NCBI GenBank assembly: GCA_949361645.1
Contig: OX442415.1
Coordinates: 15,190,331 to 15,254,330 of the forward strand
Source of the DNA: Spongilla lacustris
Lineage: Eukaryota > Porifera > Demospongiae > Spongillida > Spongillidae
Length of the DNA stretch: 64,000 nt
Direction of reading: 5' to 3'
The translations under genes were made by a program, and so were the position numbers. Under the pieces are notes generated by a model. It was not told the DNA's origin. It ran no database searches and worked only from the letters and a program-made list of their open reading frames with translations. Shown in pieces: positions 1 through 10,265 of the stretch. How positions within the stretch are numbered: the first letter of the stretch is position 1; every line of letters begins with the position of its first letter.

Positions 1-1864
1 TTGTCATCAAGTGGAATCAAAATAAATAAACACTTAAATTCTTCACAGGTGACTATATATCCTGCACAGCAATTTGAAAGGGGCAATGGGGCATGCAAAG
101 GGGAGGAACGTTTAAGTGTAGAGGGTGTGGATGCAAAGAGTTACATGCATTAAAAGATGCCAAACAAGGCAACTACATGAGTTCCAGTCGTTAGACCTTG
201 GCGGTGTACTGGGCCATGAGGCATGTGTGGTGAAGCCACTATATGTACCAGACTAGCCAGTAAGTGATATATGAAAGGAACTTCGTGCAAGAGGTCACTT
301 CACCAACCTGCATGAAAATAGAGATGTACTCCAAGCAGAGCTTCAAGACATCCTTCAAGGTGTCCAATGGGTGCCTTCACTTTTACTCCTGAAACCAAAT
401 CAAGAACTTAATTAATTTGACAAACTACCATATTCTTGATTGCGACCTATGCATGATCTGAAAGGTCATTTTCTTAACCTTTTTCAAGAATTGCCAGCCA
501 TTTGAGTTATATTTTGACAAGAGTCCAAGTCAATGCAATTAAGTTTCAACTTTCTCCTCATACCTCTTTTACTTTTACTCCCCCAGTATGTCAGCCTGGC
601 CTGTTCACTGAAGGGCCAAGAAACTCATGACATACCAACAATAAGTTATAGTCTGGAAACCAGTGTAAATTGATACAAAGGAGTCATTGTCTGAGATGTT
701 TTCAAGTCTAAAGTGATAGTTTTGTATGAAGGCTGTTCATGCACTACCACTTATTTTCAAGTGCCTTTATATGACCAAAAAACAGTTCAGTTTCATTGTG
801 TTGCATTAATGGTTCATTCCTGACTGGGAAGTTTAGTAATTAAGTTAACTGAGTTATCAGTAAAACATGCTGATATATGGACATACATCATGTACAGACC
901 CCCTACATGTATGGACGTGGCTTTGCCAGCTCCAGCACAGACAAGCAATCTTCATTTGAAAGTGGTACAGTGTAAATTGCACTCAAAGAAGTTCCTGATT
1001 GCTATTATATAGTGCTTTGGGTAGTTATTTGTATGTCGGTATTGTTATTAGTACTTAGGACCCATATAGCCTACAAAGTGTCATTTGCATTACAGACATG
1101 AGGCTTAATCAACCACAAAACACATGAAGGCAGTGAGTGACATATAGTCTGCAGCAGTGCAAAACCTTGCCCTTATTGTGTGCTTCTGTGACTGCCTGCT
1201 AGATTTCATTTATATTTAATGGTCCTACAAACTAAATAAAAAAAATATTATCTATGACTTAATTCTGAACAGTCAAAGCTATGAACTTCCTATTTTCAAC
1301 ATCTCATAATACAGCGGCATTTCTTTGTGGTGGGTGGATGCAGGAAGTTGCTCCAATATGAATATAGACAAGGGAAGACCTTGTAAATATACTTGTACTT
1401 CTGAAACGTAAATTTACTATTTGAACATGCACTCAAACTTTAAGCTACTTTCTACTAGGGACTGGGGTTGTGGATAAGGTTAGTGGGTGGGAGAATCATG
1501 CATGCACGTGGAGTAGAATATGTATAAACATGACATAATCTGATCCATAGTAGTGTGGGTATCTGTAGATGTCACTGAGATGTGGGGGCACTTGAAGGAG
1601 ATGGAAAGTGCATTGTGTTAGAGTTCATGCATTTTCTTTATTTAAAATGTTTATACATGTAATGCTGTAGGCTCATGTGATTGTAGCACCCTTGAATATT
1701 TTGGATCACAAGATCATATGATACATACTTGGCTGGATCCATATGTAGATGGACTCGTCATTGCCTCTGTACTGTACAGACAACATTCCATTACTCCTCC
1801 TCGAGCCAGATGTGCCAGATGCAAAGGTAAATTTATATACACTCTCAGATGTCATGGTCAATTA
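1..1864. other. Intergenic, no gene recognised
   Basis: AT-rich sequence with stops in all frames and no protein similarity that I recognise. Scattered TACATGTA-type palindromes occur, as elsewhere in the window. It could be the 3' flank or an intron of a gene beyond the window edge. Confidence 0.5.
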
Positions 1865-1896
1865 TATATGTAGCAGAACATTAACATTTGTGTGTG
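1865..1896 (+). repeat. Left copy of a 32-bp direct repeat (LTR fragment)
   Basis: These 32 bases are identical to 2276-2307. The left copy joins directly onto the integrase C-terminal coding sequence, and the right copy follows a purine-rich stretch (TGAGGGGGAGC) resembling a polypurine tract. The simplest reading is that both are pieces of the LTR of the same Ty3/gypsy element, the left one truncated by a deletion that removed most of the internal region. Confidence 0.55.
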
Positions 1897-2262
1897 CTTG
1901 TTTATGGAACTACACTGCGCATACCGGGTGAATTTTTTGCTCCAGGCACTGACCCCCTCACTTCTGACCTATGCTGCTCAATTGAAGTTGGTTATGCGGT
2001 CTTTCAAGGCGATTCCACCACGTGCAGATTTGAACCGCACATTTTTCGTTCCAAAGGATCTGTTGACATGTCCATTTGTGTTTGTTCGGCATGATGCTGT
2101 GCGCAAACCACTGCAAGCCCCATATGATGGGCCATTCAAGGTTTTACGCCGATCCGACAAACATTTCACCCTAGATCTCAATGGGCATGAGGAGGTAATT
2201 TCAATCGATCGACTCAAACCTGCCTACATGGATAACACTACTACTGCCGTTCACAGCCGTTC
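1896..2262 (+). pseudogene. Ty3/gypsy pol remnant (integrase C-terminal end)
   Basis: The translation matches the C-terminal end of Ty3/gypsy integrases: a LVYGTTLRIPGEFF block in one frame (1896-1955), then, after a frameshift near 1955-1970, a VFVRHDAVRKPLQAPYDGPF block and the TLDLNGHEEVISIDRLKPAY block in a second frame, ending near 2232. These motifs follow the catalytic core and precede the 3' LTR in such elements. The protease, reverse transcriptase, RNase H and integrase core are absent, so this is a dead fragment. The family is different from the element at 13,574-17,682. Confidence 0.75.
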
Positions 2263-2275
2263 ACTGAGGGGGAGC

Positions 2276-2307
2276 TATATGTAGCAGAACATTAACATTT
2301 GTGTGTG
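2276..2307 (+). repeat. Right copy of the 32-bp direct repeat (start of putative 3' LTR)
   Basis: Identical to 1865-1896. It lies just after the polypurine-like stretch at 2266-2275, which is where a 3' LTR should start. The downstream end of the LTR is not recognisable before the neighbouring gene ends at 2513. Confidence 0.5.
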
Positions 2308-2512
2308 ATTAATTACATTATGTAATCACGTGTAATGATTGATCATTAATTAGAGTAGAGATCCACATATACATAACACAATACTTAGCTAGACTGCATG
2401 ATATCTAGAGTACATGTCCTTTTATAGTGTTATGTGTACATATGTCCATGAAGTACATATTCATGACGTCAAGTAGAGATGTTTCATTGCTGTTAATTGT
2501 TGTAGATTTTTA

Positions 2513-5500
2513 CTACTTGGCCTTAATAAAACGTAGATCATAAGCTTCAAAACTTGCCAGTGGTCCTTTAATCTTGTGAACGTAAAATTCATACAAATCA
2601 CCAATCACTGGAGTTATAGGAATGTCTTCAATACGGCAATACGCTTTTGCTCCATACGGTTGGGTTGGATCGGGTGGTGTAAAATACACAAGCCCTTTAC
2701 ACTGATCTATCTTATGAATACGGCCCATCTGTAGTTGGTTACGCACCCAATGATGAATTCGTGTAGGATTTTCATGCACCTCAGGAGGAGATACAGGGTA
2801 TGCTCGCAGCCCCTTTTGTGATGATACAGATATATAGAATTTCACCTCACCAGAATTCACTCTCCATGAGCTTGGCGCATTGTTGGGAACAAAGAAGAGT
2901 TGAAGGCCCTCACAAAATACTGTACCATGATGGTCATCACGTGATATAACATATCCAGAAAACTCTCGAAGGTTTGTATGCTGACTCTTCTCGTACCCAG
3001 AATTTATTGTTGGAATGCTTTCGTTGACGTCACGATGAAATGAACCATTTCGGAACCAATCCTTTGAAGAAAGCAAGCCATTCCCATAACCTTCCGTCAA
3101 GAATTCTCGATATCGCCAGTTGCGGTTTTCAGTGTGCAGTACAGATTCCAATATAGTCTTACATTCAGCGATTGGACGAGTTACATCTGCAGGGTTCACG
3201 TTAGGATTATGCTCACACAATAGTTGCAGTAATAATGTCACTCCTTTGAATAGCAGGCACTTTGCTCGCAAGAGCGAAGGAGTAATCAACTTTTCCAAGT
3301 ACTTTTCAATAATAGATAGCATCCCTGTTGGATTAATTGGTTGTTTGGAGTAACGTGACCAGTCCCAAAGCAATTCAAGTTCAAAATGTCGAGATGGATG
3401 ACCTTTGTGGGCGAACACGGAGTTAATAACACGAGGCTGATCTATAAGTCTGATGATCGCCAGTGTTAAACGATTCGAAAGATGTTTAGGGACCATACGT
3501 GCACAACTATACTTCAGTCGTAAGAGATAGCTGGTCTGCTGTAGCGAAGTGGCCAGTTGCTTAAGATTTTTTGTGGATACGTCTCCAGGTTCCTCCTCCA
3601 AACAGCTGCAGCCATCGATCTCTTTAAACAGCGTGGTTATCTCGTCCTCAAGGTCTTGTTTGTTTCCTAACAAATTTAATATTTGGATACGGGAATCACG
3701 ATAATAATTTGGGTCTTCCGTTGACAATGTTTCTAGCAGAAACATAATATTTTGACGGGCATTTAGGATGTATTCGTGATTGGCTAAAGGTTGAGGTAAT
3801 GTGTGGAAAGAACACCTCATTAGTGAACAAATGTCAGTCAAACATTCAATGTGACACTTAACGTCAGTAGTCCAAGGGTACAATTCACTGGTTCGACCTT
3901 GCATCTTGCAATCACGTGATATTGCAAAACAATCAGAAGCTTGTTTTGCCAGTATAATAACGTCTTTAGCAAGCTCAGCTGGTTCCTTGGGAATCAGAAA
4001 ATTAGTCGGAGTCAATTTCATAGCGTCAAAATACAGCTGTCCCTCTTGGTGATATAGCGTCCTATTAAGAGGGAACAATGCGTGGGCATCCTTCATAACC
4101 TGTAAAGCAGCTTGCAAATTCATGCCATCCATATGAAGATGTACTCGAGCCAAATCTCCTAGGAAGTGTGCTCGAATACGAGTTATCCGTGGCAACTTTT
4201 CTATGACTTCTCCCATGCACTTGGTTACACAATCTTTGCCGGCCAAGCTACCTATAAGTGACAAAAAGTAAGGTAATTGTGAGTGATCTGACCTTTCGTG
4301 GAAAAGCCGACGTAGATTGCGTTCGAACTCGTTACTGCCGGAACTATCCCACTCAGGTATATCTGGATACATAGTGCGAAACAGTTCAATGAAACTTACT
4401 ACGAAATTGGCCAGCCAGAGTCCCCAGTCTGCTGACGTGTTCTCAATACCACTAATTTCGGAAAGAACAAGCTCGTCAATGCAGTGGTGCCTTGTTCGTA
4501 CACGCCGGCTCTGCTGCCAACCAAATGTAATTAGACCCAAAACTGGAGTGGGGAGTGAATCTTCCCACCTGGTGTTATGCGTGGACACTGCGCGCACTTG
4601 CAGAGCTTGGCCGGTATAAAATCGTGCAAAGGCGATTCGTGAAAGCAATATTTTCTGTTCCTCTGTGATACCAATAAGCCTTTCTTTAACATAGTCGCGC
4701 AAACGTAGAAATCTTCTTTCTAATGCTGTAACCATTACCAAGAAAAGCGGCACCTTCTCATTCATTCGCTGTGCAGAGACCATGAGCAAGTCCAAGGCTT
4801 CCCGGCTATTGCTCAAGTGAGTGTTTTGGCGTAGCAATATAACAAACTGCTCCAACGTATTCAATGATAGACTTTCTTCCAATAATCCTATCTGTGTTGC
4901 ATTTGCTCTCTTTTCAAAGGACCTATCAACACACAAAATGACAACTTTAAGACCATTAAGCACTGAAATGAGCGCGTCGCAATCAATGCCTACATTGCTA
5001 TCCCATAGGACTAACACGGCACGGCCTTCAGACGTGTCTATCAGTTGTTTAACATCTCTCCGCAGGTTGGAGTAAATTTGAGATGGTACGACACAACAAA
5101 AAGTTTTTCTCAAACGCCACATGACGTGGCGCGCGACAGTTGAGCCACCAGTACCTGGGTTGTGTGGGAAATGGATAATCTTAGTGTCGCAACGGTTTTT
5201 GAGACATGACTTCACAATTTTATATAGGTTTTGTGTTTCTGGACGGTCGACTACGTTTTTAGCTTTGAAATCTTCCCACCGGACGAATTTCGCACGTCCG
5301 TCAAAGAATTTTAGGCCATCATCGTAGTTAGTCATGTCTAAGTCGTTCTCGAAGTCAGGGTAGAGATAATCCACTTCGTTAGCCTGCATGCTTCTCACTG
5401 TCTCAACAGGAAGTTGAAATTCTTTGTGTGGGACACTGCGCCATCGAGAACTGATTCCACCTATGGCAGCATCTTGTGAAATAAAATCGGACAAAGAGGC

Positions 5501-8491
5501 AAGGTTCATTGACATCACCTTAGGGGGGCGTGGGAGTTCACAACTCTTAAACTTAGTCAGAAATGGTGAAACAACAGCACTAGATATCACTGCTATTTCT
5601 GTCATGTGCAAGGGCTGAGCTTGTTCGGCTGTCAAGCAAAGGTCGGCTATGGCTTGTCCGAAAGTTGTACTAGTCTGCTGCGTCGACCATACCACAAGAA
5701 TTTTCACATTTGTTGTTATTAAATTGCAAGCACGTGTAATGTACTTTGAAACCTGAGGTTGAAAATGAAGGCGCCAAGAATTCGGATCAGTTGTTGGATC
5801 GCTACTTGGTCCCAGGGCTTTAAGCCAATAAACAAAACTTACGTCCGACATGTCTTCTGAATTGACTGTAAAACCTTTGTACAGAGGGAGGTCGAACACT
5901 TTGTACACATAAGGAGGCTCGTGTGCAAGATCCCTCAGTGTGTTTGAACTGCCAAAATCAAAGTCCACTACCAGAGTCCACGGAATACGTGCAAGGCCTT
6001 TTATTGTTGCACCGTCTAAGCTACCTACATCAGTAATTAAGATTGGGCGCTCGTTGAATTGAAAAAATGTGGATAAATATGTTTTAGCAAGACTTGGTCC
6101 ACTACAGCGCAGGACGATTTCCTGGAAGTCCATTCGTTTAGGTGTTCCGCCAAAGTGCATATCATCCGAAGGCAGGTCAAGTTTCCAGAACTCCGGGAGT
6201 TTGCATAAGTACAAAACATTTTGTCTCGGTGGGGTCACAACTACATCTAGGACACAGAAGTTGTTATCAAGAACGTTTTTAATGCCTGAAGCATCTATAA
6301 ACTGATATCCTGCCACACTCTTTAAGCCCGGCGCTTTGCTTTTGTCAGTGTTGTCTAACTCTGCAATTAATCTGTCCAGTTTTTCAGCATCGAGTAACCG
6401 TGTCTTTGAAATTGCCACTGGAAAACCGCCATCCGATGGCGGGAGAAGCCCCTCAAGAGCTAAATTAAGAGGAAGTACTAATTGTTTTGAATCAAACAGT
6501 GATGTGAGAAATGGGCAGGTTTTGTCTGCCCAAGAACAATAGAAAAGACGCCGTACCTTATCAAATGACTCAAATCCATTTTTGCGTTTAGTATTTCGCG
6601 GCACTTTAAGCCACAAAACAAGAATTTTTGATGAGTTTAATAAAACTGCATCAGAACTAGCAACGATTTGACGTTTCTCAAGGACAAAGCGGTCAGTTGC
6701 AGGTGGGAAACAAAAATTTTGTGGGTCTAGCGAGCCCTTAAACCTATTCGACAGTCTTGCTGTCAGTGCTTGCATGGCCTCATCATCCAGCCATACTCCC
6801 GTCACCAAGGGAGGCATATCAGTTACCCCAATGCGCAGCGTTCCTCTTGTGTTTATTGTGTCATTGAGCCACGTGGGGCCATAATCTTCTAACTGCTTGA
6901 TAACATACTCAACAGGATCAGTTTTGCTGCATTCTTTGTTGTCAAGGTCACCGCCTTCTGGAGGTGACAGCTGCCACAGAGGTAACGAAGCACCGCTTCT
7001 AACGAAGGGAGCAGAAGGTAATGATGATGCCATTGCAGACAATTTTTCAAGTTCTTGCTCCACCTCTGCTGATGTTTCTGACATTTTTGAAACAAATCTG
7101 TCGATTGCATAGTAACTGGATGTTTCACCGTGACGAATCCTTAAACCAATGTCAGCTTCGGTGCACAAATGTAAGCAAGAGTATTCAGATGGACAAATAA
7201 CCATACGAACGACATAGCGATTAGATAAGCTAGACTGGCTGGATGTAGCAAAGTAAGAGTTGAAGCAGTGATCGAATCTTTGTTTTATATTGTCTGGAAG
7301 CACCCTAGAGTCATTCAGATTCCATTCGACTGCTATACAGGGTGGGCATTGGATTCTGCAAGTTTCTTCTATCTGTTTCTTCAAATCTTCTAATTGCTTA
7401 CGGGATAATTCAATAGAAACGTTTTCGATTTGAAATTCTCCAGGTTTGATATAATTGCGTTCCAATCCTAAGTAGATAACACCGCCGCCCGAGCTGCGGT
7501 ATGCTGAGATATGACGGCGCAACTCATCCAGCTTACATTTGGATAGCTTGGAATCTGACACAGAACAAAACCAACCATTAGTGAAGGTACCCAGCAGCCG
7601 ACGAACGTTGCCATCATTACTTGGAAATGGAAAAGTGACAGGTGTTCCATCCATGTCGTGAACCACAGGATACTTTGGGAGCTTAACTCCAACAAGGGCA
7701 ACGTGCAACTTTTTATTTACGCAAATAAAGGTCTTTGAATGTTGTTTTTGTACAACGCCTGTTACTAATATCAACTGATCCTCGTTGTCGTCAACGTCAA
7801 CTTGCAAGGCAGCTACAATTTTCCTAAAATTATCTTTGCCCACGCCCTTCTCCACGACAGTGACTGGAGTCACTGATGTGCTGGATCCTGTTGGAACTGT
7901 TCCTGACAAATGCGTGATTTCTACTTTGAGGGTGCTTTTTGGGTTCCTTTTACCCTTTCCATTTTCGACATTTATCCTTCTATGAAGTTTTCCTTTTAGA
8001 GACACTTCCTTGCCTACGTCTGTAATCTGTAACCAATCTTCGTCGCGGGTGATTGGAGGAGACTTGAACTCTAGCGACGGCCTTTTCATCTCGCGTAGCA
8101 TGTCGTTGAGAAGGCTTAAGCGTGTCTCCCACTCATACATTGATGTGCATGATCCAAAGGCCACGGTCTCCCAATTGCCTGCAGTATTTGTAGGTACAGC
8201 TAACTGAGCGGCATTTTCCTGCATTTCAGAATCGTTCAATGAGGTTGATCCCTTGATATCGCTCAGTAACGTTGCATTTGTGGTGCCTGACGACATAGAC
8301 GCGTCCATACCTACAGCCGAGCCATCGAGCGTTTTTACTTCATGTTCCTCAGATACGGGAGTGTTCTGTACGCTTTGAAGAGTTTTCTTATTTTGAACAC
8401 GAGAAAGTCGCTTCTTGAGTTCCTCCATTTTTTGCATGATTTCCTCCTCATTCTCGCTCTCCTGACCGGCATCACCGCCATCGCTACTCAT
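2513..8491 (-). CDS. SAMD9-family STAND NTPase, intronless, 1,992 aa
   Basis: One uninterrupted reading frame of 1,992 codons. The N-terminus is acidic and coiled-coil-like (residues 1-35), not a SAM domain. Two AlbA/Schlafen-type strand motifs follow: SSGGGVIYLGLE near residue 335 and NTRGTLRIGVTD near 547. A P-loop PHNPGTGGSTVARHV lies near 1107 and a Walker-B-like RAVLVLWDS near 1159. A long helical, TPR-like region runs from about 1400 to 1800, then an OB-fold-like end (VKFYISVSS, and a second similar YEFYVHKIKGPLASF). Spacing between the second AlbA motif and the P-loop (about 560 residues), and the length after the P-loop, fit vertebrate SAMD9/SAMD9L, which are cytoplasmic innate-immune regulators of translation. 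The start is the first ATG after an in-frame stop; TTACAG at 8503-8508 (minus strand) could be an acceptor for a 5'-UTR intron. Lack of introns contrasts with its neighbours. Family assignment is by eye but strong; function is inferred. Confidence 0.8.
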   Translation of the reverse strand: MSSDGGDAGQESENEEEIMQKMEELKKRLSRVQNKKTLQSVQNTPVSEEHEVKTLDGSAVGMDASMSSGTTNATLLSDIKGSTSLNDSEMQENAAQLAVPTNTAGNWETVAFGSCTSMYEWETRLSLLNDMLREMKRPSLEFKSPPITRDEDWLQITDVGKEVSLKGKLHRRINVENGKGKRNPKSTLKVEITHLSGTVPTGSSTSVTPVTVVEKGVGKDNFRKIVAALQVDVDDNEDQLILVTGVVQKQHSKTFICVNKKLHVALVGVKLPKYPVVHDMDGTPVTFPFPSNDGNVRRLLGTFTNGWFCSVSDSKLSKCKLDELRRHISAYRSSGGGVIYLGLERNYIKPGEFQIENVSIELSRKQLEDLKKQIEETCRIQCPPCIAVEWNLNDSRVLPDNIKQRFDHCFNSYFATSSQSSLSNRYVVRMVICPSEYSCLHLCTEADIGLRIRHGETSSYYAIDRFVSKMSETSAEVEQELEKLSAMASSLPSAPFVRSGASLPLWQLSPPEGGDLDNKECSKTDPVEYVIKQLEDYGPTWLNDTINTRGTLRIGVTDMPPLVTGVWLDDEAMQALTARLSNRFKGSLDPQNFCFPPATDRFVLEKRQIVASSDAVLLNSSKILVLWLKVPRNTKRKNGFESFDKVRRLFYCSWADKTCPFLTSLFDSKQLVLPLNLALEGLLPPSDGGFPVAISKTRLLDAEKLDRLIAELDNTDKSKAPGLKSVAGYQFIDASGIKNVLDNNFCVLDVVVTPPRQNVLYLCKLPEFWKLDLPSDDMHFGGTPKRMDFQEIVLRCSGPSLAKTYLSTFFQFNERPILITDVGSLDGATIKGLARIPWTLVVDFDFGSSNTLRDLAHEPPYVYKVFDLPLYKGFTVNSEDMSDVSFVYWLKALGPSSDPTTDPNSWRLHFQPQVSKYITRACNLITTNVKILVVWSTQQTSTTFGQAIADLCLTAEQAQPLHMTEIAVISSAVVSPFLTKFKSCELPRPPKVMSMNLASLSDFISQDAAIGGISSRWRSVPHKEFQLPVETVRSMQANEVDYLYPDFENDLDMTNYDDGLKFFDGRAKFVRWEDFKAKNVVDRPETQNLYKIVKSCLKNRCDTKIIHFPHNPGTGGSTVARHVMWRLRKTFCCVVPSQIYSNLRRDVKQLIDTSEGRAVLVLWDSNVGIDCDALISVLNGLKVVILCVDRSFEKRANATQIGLLEESLSLNTLEQFVILLRQNTHLSNSREALDLLMVSAQRMNEKVPLFLVMVTALERRFLRLRDYVKERLIGITEEQKILLSRIAFARFYTGQALQVRAVSTHNTRWEDSLPTPVLGLITFGWQQSRRVRTRHHCIDELVLSEISGIENTSADWGLWLANFVVSFIELFRTMYPDIPEWDSSGSNEFERNLRRLFHERSDHSQLPYFLSLIGSLAGKDCVTKCMGEVIEKLPRITRIRAHFLGDLARVHLHMDGMNLQAALQVMKDAHALFPLNRTLYHQEGQLYFDAMKLTPTNFLIPKEPAELAKDVIILAKQASDCFAISRDCKMQGRTSELYPWTTDVKCHIECLTDICSLMRCSFHTLPQPLANHEYILNARQNIMFLLETLSTEDPNYYRDSRIQILNLLGNKQDLEDEITTLFKEIDGCSCLEEEPGDVSTKNLKQLATSLQQTSYLLRLKYSCARMVPKHLSNRLTLAIIRLIDQPRVINSVFAHKGHPSRHFELELLWDWSRYSKQPINPTGMLSIIEKYLEKLITPSLLRAKCLLFKGVTLLLQLLCEHNPNVNPADVTRPIAECKTILESVLHTENRNWRYREFLTEGYGNGLLSSKDWFRNGSFHRDVNESIPTINSGYEKSQHTNLREFSGYVISRDDHHGTVFCEGLQLFFVPNNAPSSWRVNSGEVKFYISVSSQKGLRAYPVSPPEVHENPTRIHHWVRNQLQMGRIHKIDQCKGLVYFTPPDPTQPYGAKAYCRIEDIPITPVIGDLYEFYVHKIKGPLASFEAYDLRFIKAK

Positions 8492-8857
8492 GGCGCCAGC
8501 TGTAATATGAGTTCAACTAGCTACAAAGCAAACTGATCTGTATGAATGACTTGGGGGAGTAAATAATATATTTGCAGGGGGGTGTCGGTGTCAAAATGCC
8601 AACCATGAATTGCTAGATACCATGTTTGGCCCGATGTTTGCATGTCCCTCCCCTTATTCATTAGCAGCAGGGGCGTATTTTGCATGCACTCATGCATGTT
8701 CACGCTTTGTGTATTTCGTACCCAGACCCAAATGTACGTAACAATCCTTGAATGATATTATGACGATAATTTTAAAATAAAAAGTCTTTCGTCTAACCAA
8801 TAATGACTTTATGATTGTGAAAATTATGCCGATTCCTATCAGGACCTACGTTAGTAG
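8492..8857. other. 5' flank of the SAMD9-like gene with an orphan transposon-end motif
   Basis: No coding potential seen. At 8718-8732 there is a copy of the motif CGTACCCAGACCCA, which also forms part of the terminal repeat of the transposon starting at 8867. It may be a broken end of a related copy. The promoter of the SAMD9-like gene must lie here or further upstream, but I see no clear core element. Confidence 0.4.
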
Positions 8858-8866
8858 GTCCTATGT

Positions 8867-8931
8867 TAGTCTCGTACCCAGACCCACCATGACGTAAGCG
8901 TTTATCGCTTACAGTATAAACACTACGACAG
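8867..8931 (+). repeat. Left terminal inverted repeat
   Basis: 65 bp, 64 of which match the inverted right end. It contains a perfect internal palindrome, GTAAGCG-TTTAT-CGCTTAC (8894-8912), a likely binding or hairpin site. Just inside, GGTGGGTCTGGG (8931-8942) is an inverted copy of the outer CCCAGACCCACC. Confidence 0.88.
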
Positions 8932-9019
8932 GTGGGTCTGGGAATATCGTCAAACATTTTTGTTCCAGCGTCCCTGATTTTTGAGGACGGAAGTTTACAT
9001 CTAAAGTTAGATATACGTA

Positions 9020-10223
9020 ATGTCCGTGATTACACAAATTAATTTGGAAGCACTCAACTTGAACCGCTGCAAAGTATGCTCAACCCCTGTTCTACAACGA
9101 AAGAAAAGAAAGTAGCTTGGATCGTTGTCGACAAATTGCTGCATCAAAAAATTGGTGGATTTAGCTACGCAGTCGGGTTGGGACCATGAAGATGCGCGAC
9201 AAATGTTTGCGGAAGGCTATGTGTGTTTGACGTGCTATCGGACTGTTGAAAAGTGCTCATCTTTGGAGAGTGTACTCCTTGCGAAGCTTTCAGGACGAGC
9301 CGATGATCCCAGCGCGCTTGAGAGCAGCGGTACAAAAAGAAGAGCTACGCCAACTGAGCACGCTGCTGCAGTTAAAGTGGTTAGTTTTAATCGTTTATCT
9401 CATTTCAATCTATACTGTACGCATGTTTTATGTTATCCTGTTATAGGTTGTTATACGGCGGAGGCAGGCTACAAAAAGACTTACACCTTGTCTCCTTCCA
9501 AAGAAGCTCTTGGAAAGTCTTTAGGCCGCAATTCTAGCAATGCATTGATGAGGCATGCTTCTCACGACCAATGAAACATTAATTGAAACAATCCATGCTT
9601 CAAGAACTGTGTAGGATGTTGCGAGCTGAGATGACAGCTCTGTTGGCTAGTCCAGATTTTATGAAGAAAAAGATGTGAACTCGTTAAAGAATTTCTCATG
9701 GGATGGCTTATACTACACAATGAAAAACAAAGCCCCTACACTGGTCGAGTTACTTCAGTCCTGCATTCCTCAAAGCAGCACTAGGAAGAAGTTCATCATG
9801 GTCATGTGTGCCGCAATGCTTGCTGCAACACATAAGCGCTGTACATCTGTGCAAAGTTATGTGTCCATTGTTTTGTATTTAGGGCATGCTGCAAAGCTTG
9901 TTATCACTAATACAGGTCAAATAGCATTTCTTAATGGTTATTTATAGGTGTACAACAGGCTGCAGAAGCTTAGAATCTGTTTGTCAACTTTTATGACAAG
10001 GCGTATCATAGACCAGATGGGAGAAAACCATGACCAATGTGTTCTGGATTGGGTGAACAGCCTTAAATCCACCATTTCAACAAATCAGGTTACTATTTGT
10101 GTGCTATTTATATGGTCTTTTAATGCTGACTTTTTACAGGGTTCAGTTGCTCGAATGCAGTTTGAAGGACTAGATAACTCTTCTGAGTATGGAAGTGAAT
10201 CTGTCGTGGTGTTTATACTGTAA
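9020..10223 (+). pseudogene. Broken transposon ORF, cysteine-rich N-terminus, DUF6589-like
   Basis: An ATG at 9020 opens a frame containing RCKVC, stops at TAG 9113-9115, and continues in the same frame with YVCLTC (about 9218-9235). The CxxC...CxxC pair suggests a zinc-binding N-terminus. Further on, 9675-9947 and 9948-10090 read as KNKAPTLVELLQSCIP...VMCAAMLAATHKR and YNRLQKLRICLS...DQMGENHD, which resemble uncharacterised repetitive proteins of sponges, cnidarians and fungi often labelled DUF6589. Introns are plausible (donor near 9379, acceptor near 9447; acceptor near 9948). The frame ends close to the right inverted repeat, so the C-terminal part expected for this family is missing. Identity is from memory of the family and is uncertain. 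Confidence 0.45.
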
Positions 10224-10265
10224 GCGATAAACGCTTACGTCATGGTGGGTCTGGGTACGAGACTA
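10201..10265 (-). repeat. Right terminal inverted repeat
   Basis: Inverted copy of 8867-8931 with one mismatch, including the same 7-bp palindrome with a 5-base loop (GTAAGCG-ATAAA-CGCTTAC on the plus strand). Followed by the second copy of the 9-bp target duplication at 10266-10274. Confidence 0.88.

Larger units (their letters stand above)
8867..10265 (+). mobile_element. 1,399-bp DNA transposon with 65-bp TIRs and 9-bp TSD
   Basis: The ends begin TAGTCTCGTACCCAGACCC and are inverted copies of each other over 65 bp (8867-8931 and 10201-10265) with one mismatch. Outside them lies a perfect 9-bp direct repeat, GTCCTATGT, at 8858-8866 and 10266-10274, as expected for a target-site duplication. 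A 9-bp duplication with long inverted repeats is typical of Mutator-like elements, but the encoded protein does not show a recognisable transposase core, so the superfamily is open. The coding region inside is short and broken, so the copy is probably non-autonomous. Confidence 0.88.

Noticed and set aside
7468..8703. Overlapping short frames opposite or within the SAMD9-like gene
   Set aside because: Shadow frames of a single long, conserved reading frame.
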